From an uncultured Bacteroidales bacterium (GTDB lineage Bacteria > Bacteroidota > Bacteroidia > Bacteroidales > Bacteroidaceae): DNA of 64,000 bases. The position numbers and the translations under genes are program-made. The stretch spans positions 1-64,000 of the forward strand of contig CADCIP010000014.1 in assembly GCA_902801485.1 (NCBI GenBank). The letters run 5' to 3'. Below, piece by piece: positions 7,213 to 14,916 of the stretch; within the stretch, counting starts at the first letter, position 1; the number at the start of each line of letters is the position of its first letter. Under the pieces are notes generated by a model. It was not told where the DNA came from. It did no database searches and saw only the letters and a list, made by a program, of their open reading frames with translations.

Positions 7213-9333
7213 ATGAAGAATAAATTTATCATCTTTCTTTTAGCCTTTTGCTCCCTTTCTGTCGCTTGGGCTGCCGAAAGGCCCATCCGTGTTGCCTGTG
7301 TGGGCAACAGCATTACCTATGGATACGGGCTGGCTGACAGAGAGCACGATGCCTATCCCTCCCAGTTGCAGCAGATGCTGGGCGAGGGATACGAGGTAGG
7401 GAATTTCGGCCGATCCGGTGCCACATTGCTCTTTCGCGGGCATCGTCCTTACACCGAACAGCCTGAGTTCCGCCAGGCGATGGACTTTGCTGCCGACATT
7501 GTAGTGATTCACCTTGGCATCAACGATACCGATCCGCGCGACTGGCCCAACTATCGCGACGAGTTTATTACGGACTATTGCGCCCTCATCGATTCTTTCC
7601 GCGTGGCCAACCCCAAGGCTCGCATCATTATGGCCCGCTTGTCGCCAATCTCCAACCGGCACCATCGGTTCCAGTCGGGCACACGCGACTGGTTGGAGGA
7701 GATTCAGCAGGTAATCCCCCTCATTGCCAAGGCCAGAAATGTAGAGCTTACAGACTTCCACACACCGCTTTACAACCGTCCAGACCTCTTCCCCGACGGT
7801 CTGCACCCCAACAAACAAGGAGCGGCCATCATGGCGGACGTAGTCTGCAAGCACATCACCGGCAAATACGGAGGGCTCAAGCTACCAGCCATCTACAGCA
7901 ATGGCATGATTCTTCAACGTGGCACACCCATACGCATCCAGGGAACGGCCGATGCCGGAGAAGAAGTAGAGGTGAAGATTAAGAACCAAAGGGCAAAAGC
8001 AGTTGCAGGGAAAGACGGACGCTGGGTTGTGGAACTGAAGCCGATGCAGGCAGACGCGCGCCCAAACCTGTTCACTGTTTCTACGAAGAACCGACGACTT
8101 TTTTTTGAGGATGTAAGGATAGGCGATGTCTGGCTTTGCTCTGGTCAGTCCAACATGGCGTTTAAGATGCGTGAGGCAGCAGAATGGGAGGGAATGAAGA
8201 CCCTTGAGCACCCCACTCCCCACGCCTTCATGCTCTATCAGCTTGCCCCCATTTCCCCCACCGACAATGTGGAATGGGACAGCCTTACGCTGGCACGTGT
8301 CAACGAGCTGAAATACATGAAGCCCAGTATCGGCTACTGGGCGGACTGGGTACAACACCACCTTTTGGCAGAGGAATTCTCTGCCATAGCCTACTACTTT
8401 GGCCGCATGTTGGCAGACAGCTTGGACATTCCTGTCGGACTTATCTGCAATGCCGTGGGCGGAACGAACACAGAAAGCTGGATCGACCGACGTACCCTGG
8501 AGTTTGAGTTCCCCAATATACTGAACGACTGGCTGAACAACGATTTTATTCAGGACTGGTGCAGGGAACGCGGAGCCAAGAATATAGCCGAGGCACTGAG
8601 GAAAGGCGAAAACCTGCAGCGGCACCCCTATCAGCCCTGTTATATGTACGAGGCTGCCATTGAGCCCCTGGCACAGTTCCCCATCCGCGGTGTCATCTGG
8701 TATCAGGGCGAGAGCAATGCTCACAATAAGGATGCACATGAACGTCTGTTCCCTCTGCTGGTGGAAAGCTGGCGACGGAACTGGCAACAGCCCCAGATGC
8801 CATTCCTCTTCGTCCAGCTGTCCTCACTCAACCGCCCATCGTGGCCGTGGTTCCGCGACAGTCAACGCCTGCTCCAGCAGAAAGTCCCCTATACGGCAAT
8901 GGCCGTCTGCTCCGACTTAGGAGACTCGCTCGACGTACACCCACGCCGCAAGCAGCCCGTGGGCGAACGCCTGGCCCGTCTGGCTTTGGCCAAAGTCTAT
9001 CAGCAGCCCTATTTCACAACCCATCCATCGGCCAGCCAAGGTCCTTCTATAAGGGAGGCCCGGAAGGATAAAAAGCACGTGGTTCTGACGTTCGACTATG
9101 CTGAGGGACTTACCACCTCGGACGGCACAGCACTTCGCACCTTCGAGGTGGCTGACGAATTCAGCATTTTCCATCCTGCCCAAGCCCGGGCGGATGGTAC
9201 CAATATTCTTGTGTCTTCGCCCGAAGTCCGTAACCCCACAGCCGTCCGTTATGGATGGGAACCATTCTCTCACGGCAATCTGGTCAACGGCTACGGCCTC
9301 CCCGCCAGCACTTTTTTCACCGTGATAAAATAA
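7213..9333 (+). CDS. nanS: Two-domain sialate O-acetylesterase (NanS-like)
   Basis: A 706-residue exported enzyme with a signal peptide ending AWA (residue 20). Domain 1 (about 26-215) is an SGNH/GDSL esterase with GNSIT at 31-35, GIND near 100 and DGLHPNKQGA near 195. Domain 2 (about 300-560) is the sialate O-acetylesterase family with LCSGQSNM and IWYQGESNA. The same pair of domains occurs in Tannerella forsythia NanS, which removes acetyl groups from host sialic acids so that they can be released and used. This fits its place directly after nanA. The stop is at 9333; the sequence beyond holds a terminator that acts on the opposite strand. Confidence 0.88.
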   Translation: MKNKFIIFLLAFCSLSVAWAAERPIRVACVGNSITYGYGLADREHDAYPSQLQQMLGEGYEVGNFGRSGATLLFRGHRPYTEQPEFRQAMDFAADIVVIHLGINDTDPRDWPNYRDEFITDYCALIDSFRVANPKARIIMARLSPISNRHHRFQSGTRDWLEEIQQVIPLIAKARNVELTDFHTPLYNRPDLFPDGLHPNKQGAAIMADVVCKHITGKYGGLKLPAIYSNGMILQRGTPIRIQGTADAGEEVEVKIKNQRAKAVAGKDGRWVVELKPMQADARPNLFTVSTKNRRLFFEDVRIGDVWLCSGQSNMAFKMREAAEWEGMKTLEHPTPHAFMLYQLAPISPTDNVEWDSLTLARVNELKYMKPSIGYWADWVQHHLLAEEFSAIAYYFGRMLADSLDIPVGLICNAVGGTNTESWIDRRTLEFEFPNILNDWLNNDFIQDWCRERGAKNIAEALRKGENLQRHPYQPCYMYEAAIEPLAQFPIRGVIWYQGESNAHNKDAHERLFPLLVESWRRNWQQPQMPFLFVQLSSLNRPSWPWFRDSQRLLQQKVPYTAMAVCSDLGDSLDVHPRRKQPVGERLARLALAKVYQQPYFTTHPSASQGPSIREARKDKKHVVLTFDYAEGLTTSDGTALRTFEVADEFSIFHPAQARADGTNILVSSPEVRNPTAVRYGWEPFSHGNLVNGYGLPASTFFTVIK

Positions 9334-9350
9334 GGAAAACTCGTTTTTCT

Positions 9351-9371
9351 TTTTATTCCCGAGTGAAAGTA
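9351..9371 (-). repeat. Inverted copy of the nanA promoter-module 21-mer
   Basis: Read on the minus strand this is TACTTTCACTCGGGAATAAAA, differing at two positions from TACTTTCGCTCGAGAATAAAA in both upstream blocks at 6.05-6.15 kb. It lies 18 bp after the nanS stop, so the nanA-nanS pair is bracketed by inverted copies. Its role is unknown. Confidence 0.5.
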
Positions 9372-9409
9372 TCTTCAAATACGATAGAATACGTTCGTGC
9401 TGGACGAAC

Positions 9410-9449
9410 AAAAAAAAGTCCCCGCTGCAGCTTAGCCACAGCGGGGACT
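9410..9449 (-). terminator. Intrinsic terminator for the alkylsulfatase operon
   Basis: An 11-bp perfect stem, AGTCCCCGCTG (9417-9427) with CAGCGGGGACT (9439-9449), is followed on the minus strand by a run of T residues (9416-9410). It faces the minus-strand genes ending at 9575. On the plus strand there is no T-run, so it would not stop nanS transcription efficiently. A smaller stem GTTCG/CGAAC (9393-9409) adjoins it. Nothing coding is seen between 9334 and 9574. Confidence 0.8.
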
Positions 9450-9574
9450 GGCGTCATCAGACAATTATCTTTTTACCCTATCCTCATTTCAAACTAAATA
9501 ATATCACCTCAATCCAGAGGTTTGATAAAGGGCATAGCCCACTTGTTGTGGGGTGTCAGGTGTGCTACTGCATC

Positions 9575-11680
9575 CTATGGTTCAATGATGTTGAAGTTGA
9601 GGATGGGTTTCTGAATGCCACTGAAGAGTGAGTTGACAGCATCGGTGCTGCCGGTGACAGAGAGACCGCCGAAGTTGCCGTTGAGGTATTTCACCAACGT
9701 AGCCTTGGAACCTGTAGCAGTAGCATCGGCATTGGCGCGGGTCTCGCCCATGTAGGTTAGGACAACGCCTGCACGACGCACGACGCAGCATTTCTCGTCT
9801 CCGATGATAAAGTTGACGGTAACATCCTTGTCAACCATCTCGCGACTGTCGGTAGCAATAGCTGCATACTCGAAGATCATACTGATGCTACCGGCTCCCA
9901 GCATATTGGCAACACCTTCGCCAGTACCATAGATAGGAGCTGCAGGCGTGGCGGCACGCAGTTCCATAGCACCAGTCAGGTATGCGTTACGCCATGTTCC
10001 GCTTTCACACTGATAGCCTAACTGCTCCAACGCATCGGCACAAAGGCGGCGAGCCTCGGTATTGGTAGGATCGGCAAAGACAAGCTCCTTGGTAACCTGA
10101 GCCACCCACTGGTATTCACCGCGGGCATAGTCCTCACGAGCCATACGCAGGATACGCTCGGGTGATCCCATATACTCAACAATCTTCTTGGCTGTACGTT
10201 CGGGCGTAAGCAAGTTCAGGTTCACGGGGTTGGCATCATACCAGCCCATATAGCGCTGATAAACGGCCTTGATGTTGTGGCTGAGGGTGCCGTAGTATTG
10301 ACGGGTGTACCAAACGCGGTCCAAGCGCTCGGGAAGCTGCAGCGTATCGGCAATCTCGGTTGAGGTAAGGCCTAGGTTCACGTAGTGTAGGGTCTGGTCG
10401 TGAATGAACTTATATACCGAAGCTGTATTTACCATGTATTCACGGATTGTCTCTGTGCCCCAGTGCGGCCAGTTATGACTCTGGAAGACTACGTCGGTCT
10501 TATCGGCAAACTTCTGCTCGGCTTCCAGAATGTAGTTGCACCAAGCCTCAGCATCACGAACCTGAGCACCACGCAGGGTGTAGAGGTTGTGCATGGTACC
10601 TGTACAGTTCTCAGCCATCCAGAGTGCACGGTAGTCAGCAAAGTAGGCGTTCATCTCGGTGGGAGCCTCTGTGCCGGGAGTAACCTGGAAGGTAACGGTG
10701 AGACCGTCAATGATGAGTGTGGTATCCTCTACTACCTCGAAGGTCGGAGGCATAAGGGTAAGTGGTGAGTTGGTGCTCTGTCCCATACCTATACCCATGG
10801 CCATACGTCCGGTAACACCCTTTGGCAGATTGGCTCCGTACTGATAGCTGGCTCGGCGGCTCATACCACCGTTGCAATAGGTATTCTCGGCAATGACATG
10901 CTTCATGAAATTCTCGGAAGTAATGACGGCAATCTTGCCAGAGGCTATCTGATCGGTAAGCGAAAGCTTGGGATCGGCAATGTTCTTTTCGTTGACGATG
11001 GCACCCACACCACCATAATGGTCAGCGTGACTATGGCTGATAAGCACGGCCACAATGCGGGGATTGGAATCAACGTTTTTCTTGAAAATCTCCAGGGCAG
11101 CCTGCGCAACTTCCTTGCACATAAGCACGTCAAAGATAAGCCAACCGCCGGACTTTGTCTTTATGAAGGTCATATTGGCCATATCGTAGCCACGTACCTG
11201 ATAGATACCATCGCAAACCTGAAAGAGTCCGCACTGCACGTTGCAGAGGGTGTTACGCCAGAGGCTGGGATTAACGGTTGAGGGAGCCTCACCGCCTTCC
11301 TGCATGAACTTGAACTCAGCCATGTTCCACACCTCACCGACGGAATTCTTAATGACAAGATCGGGCGTTGCCTCTATAAGACCGCGCTTGGCATTCTCCA
11401 ACTCGGCCTGGTCTTCAAAGTCCAGGCGGGTGTACCACTGGTTGTTCCTCTCGGCAGTAGCCTTGGTTGCCTTCTTGGGATCCATAGGATCATGTTCCGG
11501 GTCCTCTTCTTCGGGTTCCTGAGCAGGACTCTCCTCAGTCTTGTAAAATACTAAACTGTCCATTTCGTTGGCGCGATAGGACTGACGCTGCCCGTTTTTG
11601 TAAAGGTAATAGCCTTGGGCTGAAACCTGCTGTGCCATGCCACACAGGCAAAGCAAGAAAAGGGTAAGATGTTTTTTCAT
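9575..11680 (-). CDS. Secreted SdsA1-like alkylsulfatase (metallo-beta-lactamase fold)
   Basis: A 701-residue exported protein (signal peptide to about AQ22, then GYYLYKNGQRQSYRANEMDS, a common start of Bacteroidetes surface proteins). The metallo-beta-lactamase zinc motif HSHADH is at 216-221, followed by EAPTEMN and FQSHNWPHWG. A helical dimerisation domain follows (ARGEYQWVAQVTKELVFADP) and then an SCP2-like C-terminal domain. The order is that of class III alkylsulfatases (SdsA1 of Pseudomonas, YjcS of E. coli). These hydrolyse alkyl sulfates such as SDS. The acidic linker at 48-70 is an addition. The gene shares 4 bp with its upstream neighbour. Why it lies inside a sialic acid locus is unclear; sulfated host lipids or steroid-like conjugates are possible substrates, by inference. 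Confidence 0.85.
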   Translation of the reverse strand: MKKHLTLFLLCLCGMAQQVSAQGYYLYKNGQRQSYRANEMDSLVFYKTEESPAQEPEEEDPEHDPMDPKKATKATAERNNQWYTRLDFEDQAELENAKRGLIEATPDLVIKNSVGEVWNMAEFKFMQEGGEAPSTVNPSLWRNTLCNVQCGLFQVCDGIYQVRGYDMANMTFIKTKSGGWLIFDVLMCKEVAQAALEIFKKNVDSNPRIVAVLISHSHADHYGGVGAIVNEKNIADPKLSLTDQIASGKIAVITSENFMKHVIAENTYCNGGMSRRASYQYGANLPKGVTGRMAMGIGMGQSTNSPLTLMPPTFEVVEDTTLIIDGLTVTFQVTPGTEAPTEMNAYFADYRALWMAENCTGTMHNLYTLRGAQVRDAEAWCNYILEAEQKFADKTDVVFQSHNWPHWGTETIREYMVNTASVYKFIHDQTLHYVNLGLTSTEIADTLQLPERLDRVWYTRQYYGTLSHNIKAVYQRYMGWYDANPVNLNLLTPERTAKKIVEYMGSPERILRMAREDYARGEYQWVAQVTKELVFADPTNTEARRLCADALEQLGYQCESGTWRNAYLTGAMELRAATPAAPIYGTGEGVANMLGAGSISMIFEYAAIATDSREMVDKDVTVNFIIGDEKCCVVRRAGVVLTYMGETRANADATATGSKATLVKYLNGNFGGLSVTGSTDAVNSLFSGIQKPILNFNIIEP

Positions 11681-12159
11681 CTGTTCTTTGATATTTTGAA
11701 GGTTTTACTTTCAGTTGTTACTAAATAGACACCCTTGTTCAGGGTTGCGGTAGAGAGGGTTGCCACGCCGCCGGCATTGGCCTTGACTGTCTGCAGACAC
11801 TTGCCATCTGGGGTATAGAGGGCCAGTTGTTTGCATCCGTAGGCCGTTACCTGGCTGTCGGTGATACGAAATGTGTTGTCCGGTGTGGGTTGGATATCCG
11901 TTGCCTTTTCCTCGATGGCCATCTTCAGATAACCATCCAAGGGATAGAGCACGGTAACCTCGCCGGAAACCAGCTGTACATCTTCGCCCACAAACGTTAC
12001 AATAGGCTTTTCTTCTAAATTAAACGCCGTGGTACCTTTCGTTTCATAAACAACTACACACATACATTTCTCATCTGCCCGCGCTACATCAGTCACGAGC
12101 ATCAACACAAGCAGGAAGAATGCTCGTGCTGCATTACAAATAAATCTTTTTGAACTCAT
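11677..12159 (-). CDS. Small secreted protein with Prevotella-type C-terminal tail
   Basis: A 160-residue protein with a signal peptide (hydrophobic ARAFFLLVLMLVTDVARA, cleavage after ARA). The mature part begins with strands such as MCVVVYETKGTTAFNLEEKP. It ends with a beta-rich module (LALYTPDGKCLQTV, then LNKGVYLVTTESKTFKI), like the short sorting-type tails of this group. I recognise no enzyme family. The stop overlaps the start of the alkylsulfatase gene by 4 bp (ATGA), so the two are translationally coupled and may act together, for example as a chaperone or surface partner. That role is a guess. Confidence 0.6.
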   Translation of the reverse strand: MSSKRFICNAARAFFLLVLMLVTDVARADEKCMCVVVYETKGTTAFNLEEKPIVTFVGEDVQLVSGEVTVLYPLDGYLKMAIEEKATDIQPTPDNTFRITDSQVTAYGCKQLALYTPDGKCLQTVKANAGGVATLSTATLNKGVYLVTTESKTFKISKNR

Positions 12160-12186
12160 AGAATATTATCTTAAAAAGAATGTTTG

Positions 12187-13455
12187 TTAATCGCTCATAT
12201 TCTGCAGGAATTCATCAGTAAAGACCTTCGTACCGCGAGGACCATATTCGCCTAACGCCAGATCAGCTTGCATATTCTCAGGATCCTGACGGGAAGAAGT
12301 AACAGGATCTCCATAAGGTGTAAACTTCATGTTAGATATAGAATGCTCCCATTTATTATTAGGCAGGATGTTACGGTACATAACGGTAATGCAGTTGCCA
12401 ATGGGTGTTTCAGGACCAAAGTAGGAAGGACGTTCACGATCCCAGACAATCAAGTGGATATATTGTCCTGCAGCCTTTGCTTTGGCAACAGTCTGTTCAA
12501 TTTCAGCCAATTTAGGATTCTGCTTTACGCAGAGAACAAAAGTAACCTTCTGACCATCGGGCACATTAGCCTGCGCATCATAGACTGAATAGTAAGAACG
12601 GGTATCCAACTGTGTACCGAAACACATCGACCAGTAACGGCATGGTGCATCCTTGTACTGCTCAACACTCTTAGGATATGGAGCGGGGATGAAACTCCAA
12701 GTCATTACCTGATTATCCTCGATGGCAGTACGGCAATAGAGATAATCGGTAGCATTGTTAGGATAAAAGCTGCCACGAGGAGCCAGCATGAAGGGAACAT
12801 CGGTCTCACTATCGGACCAAAGGGGCTGGAATTGAGCAGGCTCTCGCCAAATGTTACTGGTACCACGCTTGGGAGCCATCACCTCCTTCATAGTGTTCAT
12901 GTCATAGGCCTGAATAGAGGGTAACTCTACGCCACCGTACTCATCAACACCCAAATACTCACGGATGATGAGACAAGCTTTTTTGATGCTGGCACCCAAT
13001 TTGATGATATTCTCGTTGGCCAACTTGGCAATCTGCTCGTCTGTGGCGGTGGCGGGCACAATATAGACAGTAAAGGTATTTCTTGAATTTGAAGTCTGCA
13101 CGAAAGGATTCACGCAACCGGCATCGGGTTTTATCTCATAGTCAGACATACCACTGATTACATCACCGCTCTCGTCGTCGTAGGTACTGAAACTGAAATA
13201 ACGGCAAGATGGAAACTCACCCGAGATTTTCAAGGCCAAGTTAGCATTCTCCTCTACATTGTAGCTATACTCCCAGTAGTTTACAAATAGATCAGGCAAC
13301 TGTGGAACGGTAAAATCGGAACCCTTGGCTGTTGGTCCCCATTGCTCTTTAGGAGAAGGATTATGGATATCCGATTCTTTGTTCTCGTTATCCGAGCATG
13401 CAGAAAACGAAATACAAGCCATTGTGAAAAATGCTATAAAAAGATCTTTTCTCAT
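12187..13455 (-). CDS. Hypothetical secreted lipoprotein
   Basis: A 422-residue protein starting MRKDLFIAFFTMACISFSAC, with a lipobox (SFSAC) that makes Cys20 the lipid-anchored residue, followed by an acidic SDNENKESD linker. The mature part has stretches like CRYFSFSTYDDESGDVISGM and NTFTVYIVPATATDEQ, reminiscent of DUF1214-type beta domains, but I cannot assign it. The ATG at 13455 is preferred over in-frame starts up to 13626, because those lie inside the separate 40-residue gene upstream. It is probably on one transcript with that peptide and the sulfatase pair (27-bp gap to the next gene). Confidence 0.6.
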   Translation of the reverse strand: MRKDLFIAFFTMACISFSACSDNENKESDIHNPSPKEQWGPTAKGSDFTVPQLPDLFVNYWEYSYNVEENANLALKISGEFPSCRYFSFSTYDDESGDVISGMSDYEIKPDAGCVNPFVQTSNSRNTFTVYIVPATATDEQIAKLANENIIKLGASIKKACLIIREYLGVDEYGGVELPSIQAYDMNTMKEVMAPKRGTSNIWREPAQFQPLWSDSETDVPFMLAPRGSFYPNNATDYLYCRTAIEDNQVMTWSFIPAPYPKSVEQYKDAPCRYWSMCFGTQLDTRSYYSVYDAQANVPDGQKVTFVLCVKQNPKLAEIEQTVAKAKAAGQYIHLIVWDRERPSYFGPETPIGNCITVMYRNILPNNKWEHSISNMKFTPYGDPVTSSRQDPENMQADLALGEYGPRGTKVFTDEFLQNMSD

Positions 13456-13475
13456 AATAGTTTTATTTTGTTGAT

Positions 13476-13598
13476 TTAATTCTTGCGAAACATTCGGAAA
13501 AAAGCCCATATGGCAACAACCCATATGACAATATAGATAGCGCCCAGGGTGATAGTAAACCATAAGGGTGAATCCTTGATAAAAGAGGTAAAATCCAT
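13476..13598 (-). CDS. Small single-span membrane peptide (40 aa)
   Basis: The peptide starts MDFTSFIKDSPLWFTITLGA and ends in a basic FRMFRKN, with one transmembrane segment of about 20 residues (TLGAIYIVIWVVAIWAFF). It has a strong Shine-Dalgarno sequence, AAGGAG five bases before the ATG, which is rare in this phylum and supports real translation. A minus-strand -7 box TACCTTTG lies at 13641-13634. It is the first gene of the group running into the lipoprotein and alkylsulfatase, and is divergent from the AraC regulator gene. The inside-positive C-terminus suggests an N-out, C-in topology. Function unknown. Confidence 0.6.
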   Translation of the reverse strand: MDFTSFIKDSPLWFTITLGAIYIVIWVVAIWAFFRMFRKN

Positions 13599-13760
13599 GA
13601 GCTCTCCTTCGTGTTATTGTTTGCATTCTGTTTCAAAGGTAGTATCATTTTTATATAAGAGAGTGTGTAAAACTGCAGAATGGTGTGTACTTTTCCACAA
13701 AAGGATGTGGAAATTAGCGTAATTTACACACTTTTTGACCTTTTTCTTGCAGAAATTCAT

Positions 13761-13768
13761 TAACTTTG
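13761..13768 (+). promoter_or_regulatory. -7 element of the AraC-nanMT-nanE operon
   Basis: TAACTTTG lies 18 bp before the ATG at 13787. The nearest TTTG (13734-13737) is 23 bp upstream, longer than ideal, which would suit a regulated promoter. An 8-fold repeated A/T context and the divergent -7 box at 13641-13634 make 13600-13787 the control region for both directions. Confidence 0.5.
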
Positions 13769-13786
13769 CAAGGGAAAACAGATAAA

Positions 13787-14902
13787 ATGGAACAAATGCA
13801 ATTTACTGCCGTCATACTGATGGCATTACTCACTCTGAAACTGTTGCTGCTACCCGGAAAAGTAGTGGTAAACCCCATGGTGAACAAAGCCCGCAAACTG
13901 ATGGCCTGTGGTATATTTCTGTTGGGCATACAGTTCCTGCTGCAATACACCCTGCATTTGCGTGCCATGGGTGTCACTCAGGCCGTGATGCTTAACCTGT
14001 TCCTTTTCATCCCCGTATCCTGGATGATTTCTATGGCCGTGCTGAACTTACAAGGCAAGGGACGTATAAAAAAGACAGACAGGTGGATAGGAGGCATCAT
14101 TTGGCTTGTGACCACAGCACTGATAGTTATAACAGCAGCTTTAGACGGCGAGTTATTCTCTGACACGCCTGAACTGCGCACAGCAGAAATTACCGGATCT
14201 GTTCTCTACGCCACCATGCAATGCCATTATGCATGGCGTCAGACCACGAACTTACACTCCATGCAACGTGCTCTTCAGAACTACTACGACCGCGACATGG
14301 AAGGAATGCTGCGCTGGATGCAATTGAGTATCATCATCCTGATGGTGCTGGCTTTGATGGCACCTTTACTGATATTCGGATCGGGTCCATGGCTGGCAAT
14401 CTACGCAATTTTCTTCATTACCAGCATCTTCTATCTGGTAGATACGTTCTGCAACTACGTTCTGAGCTCGGCCCCCGAAAAGATGGAGGAGGCAGAAGAT
14501 AGCGAGGAGGAAGAATTAAACGAAAAGTATTCCTGTACGGGGACAGAAATCTCGGAAGAGAAAATGCAACGCATAGAACGCTTTGTAGAGCAATGGACAA
14601 AGAATGGCAGCTACCTGAAATGCGGGCTAAAACTACCCATTGCCGCTGCAGAAATAGGTGTGCCACAATATCAGCTCTCGGGATGGCTGAAACAGAAGAA
14701 CCTGAAATATAGCGAATGGATAACCACCCTGCGCATAGAAGAAGCCAAACGAGTGCTGCTAGAATATCCGGAATGGACATTGGAAGCCGTTGCAGAGCAT
14801 TGTGGATTCAATAGCCGCGAATACTTCCACCGCATCTTCCGCAGCTATTTAGGCATGCCTCCTATCAAGTATCAGCAGAACAACGGAGTAATCAGTGAAT
14901 AG
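13787..14902 (+). CDS. Membrane-anchored AraC-family regulator
   Basis: A 371-residue protein. Residues 1-230 contain about six or seven hydrophobic helices with short loops and no recognisable sensor fold. After an acidic linker (EEAEDSEEEELNEKY) comes an AraC/XylS DNA-binding domain (about 270-365) with the second helix-turn-helix signature ending FNSREYFHRIFRSYLGMPP. The layout places the DNA-binding part in the cytoplasm and the sensing part in the membrane. It stops 14 bp before the mutarotase-symporter gene and so heads that operon; control of sialic acid genes is a reasonable inference from position. The ATG at 13787 follows the promoter -7 box. It ends with TAG. Confidence 0.75.
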   Translation: MEQMQFTAVILMALLTLKLLLLPGKVVVNPMVNKARKLMACGIFLLGIQFLLQYTLHLRAMGVTQAVMLNLFLFIPVSWMISMAVLNLQGKGRIKKTDRWIGGIIWLVTTALIVITAALDGELFSDTPELRTAEITGSVLYATMQCHYAWRQTTNLHSMQRALQNYYDRDMEGMLRWMQLSIIILMVLALMAPLLIFGSGPWLAIYAIFFITSIFYLVDTFCNYVLSSAPEKMEEAEDSEEEELNEKYSCTGTEISEEKMQRIERFVEQWTKNGSYLKCGLKLPIAAAEIGVPQYQLSGWLKQKNLKYSEWITTLRIEEAKRVLLEYPEWTLEAVAEHCGFNSREYFHRIFRSYLGMPPIKYQQNNGVISE

Positions 14903-14916
14903 TTTTTAAGGAGACC

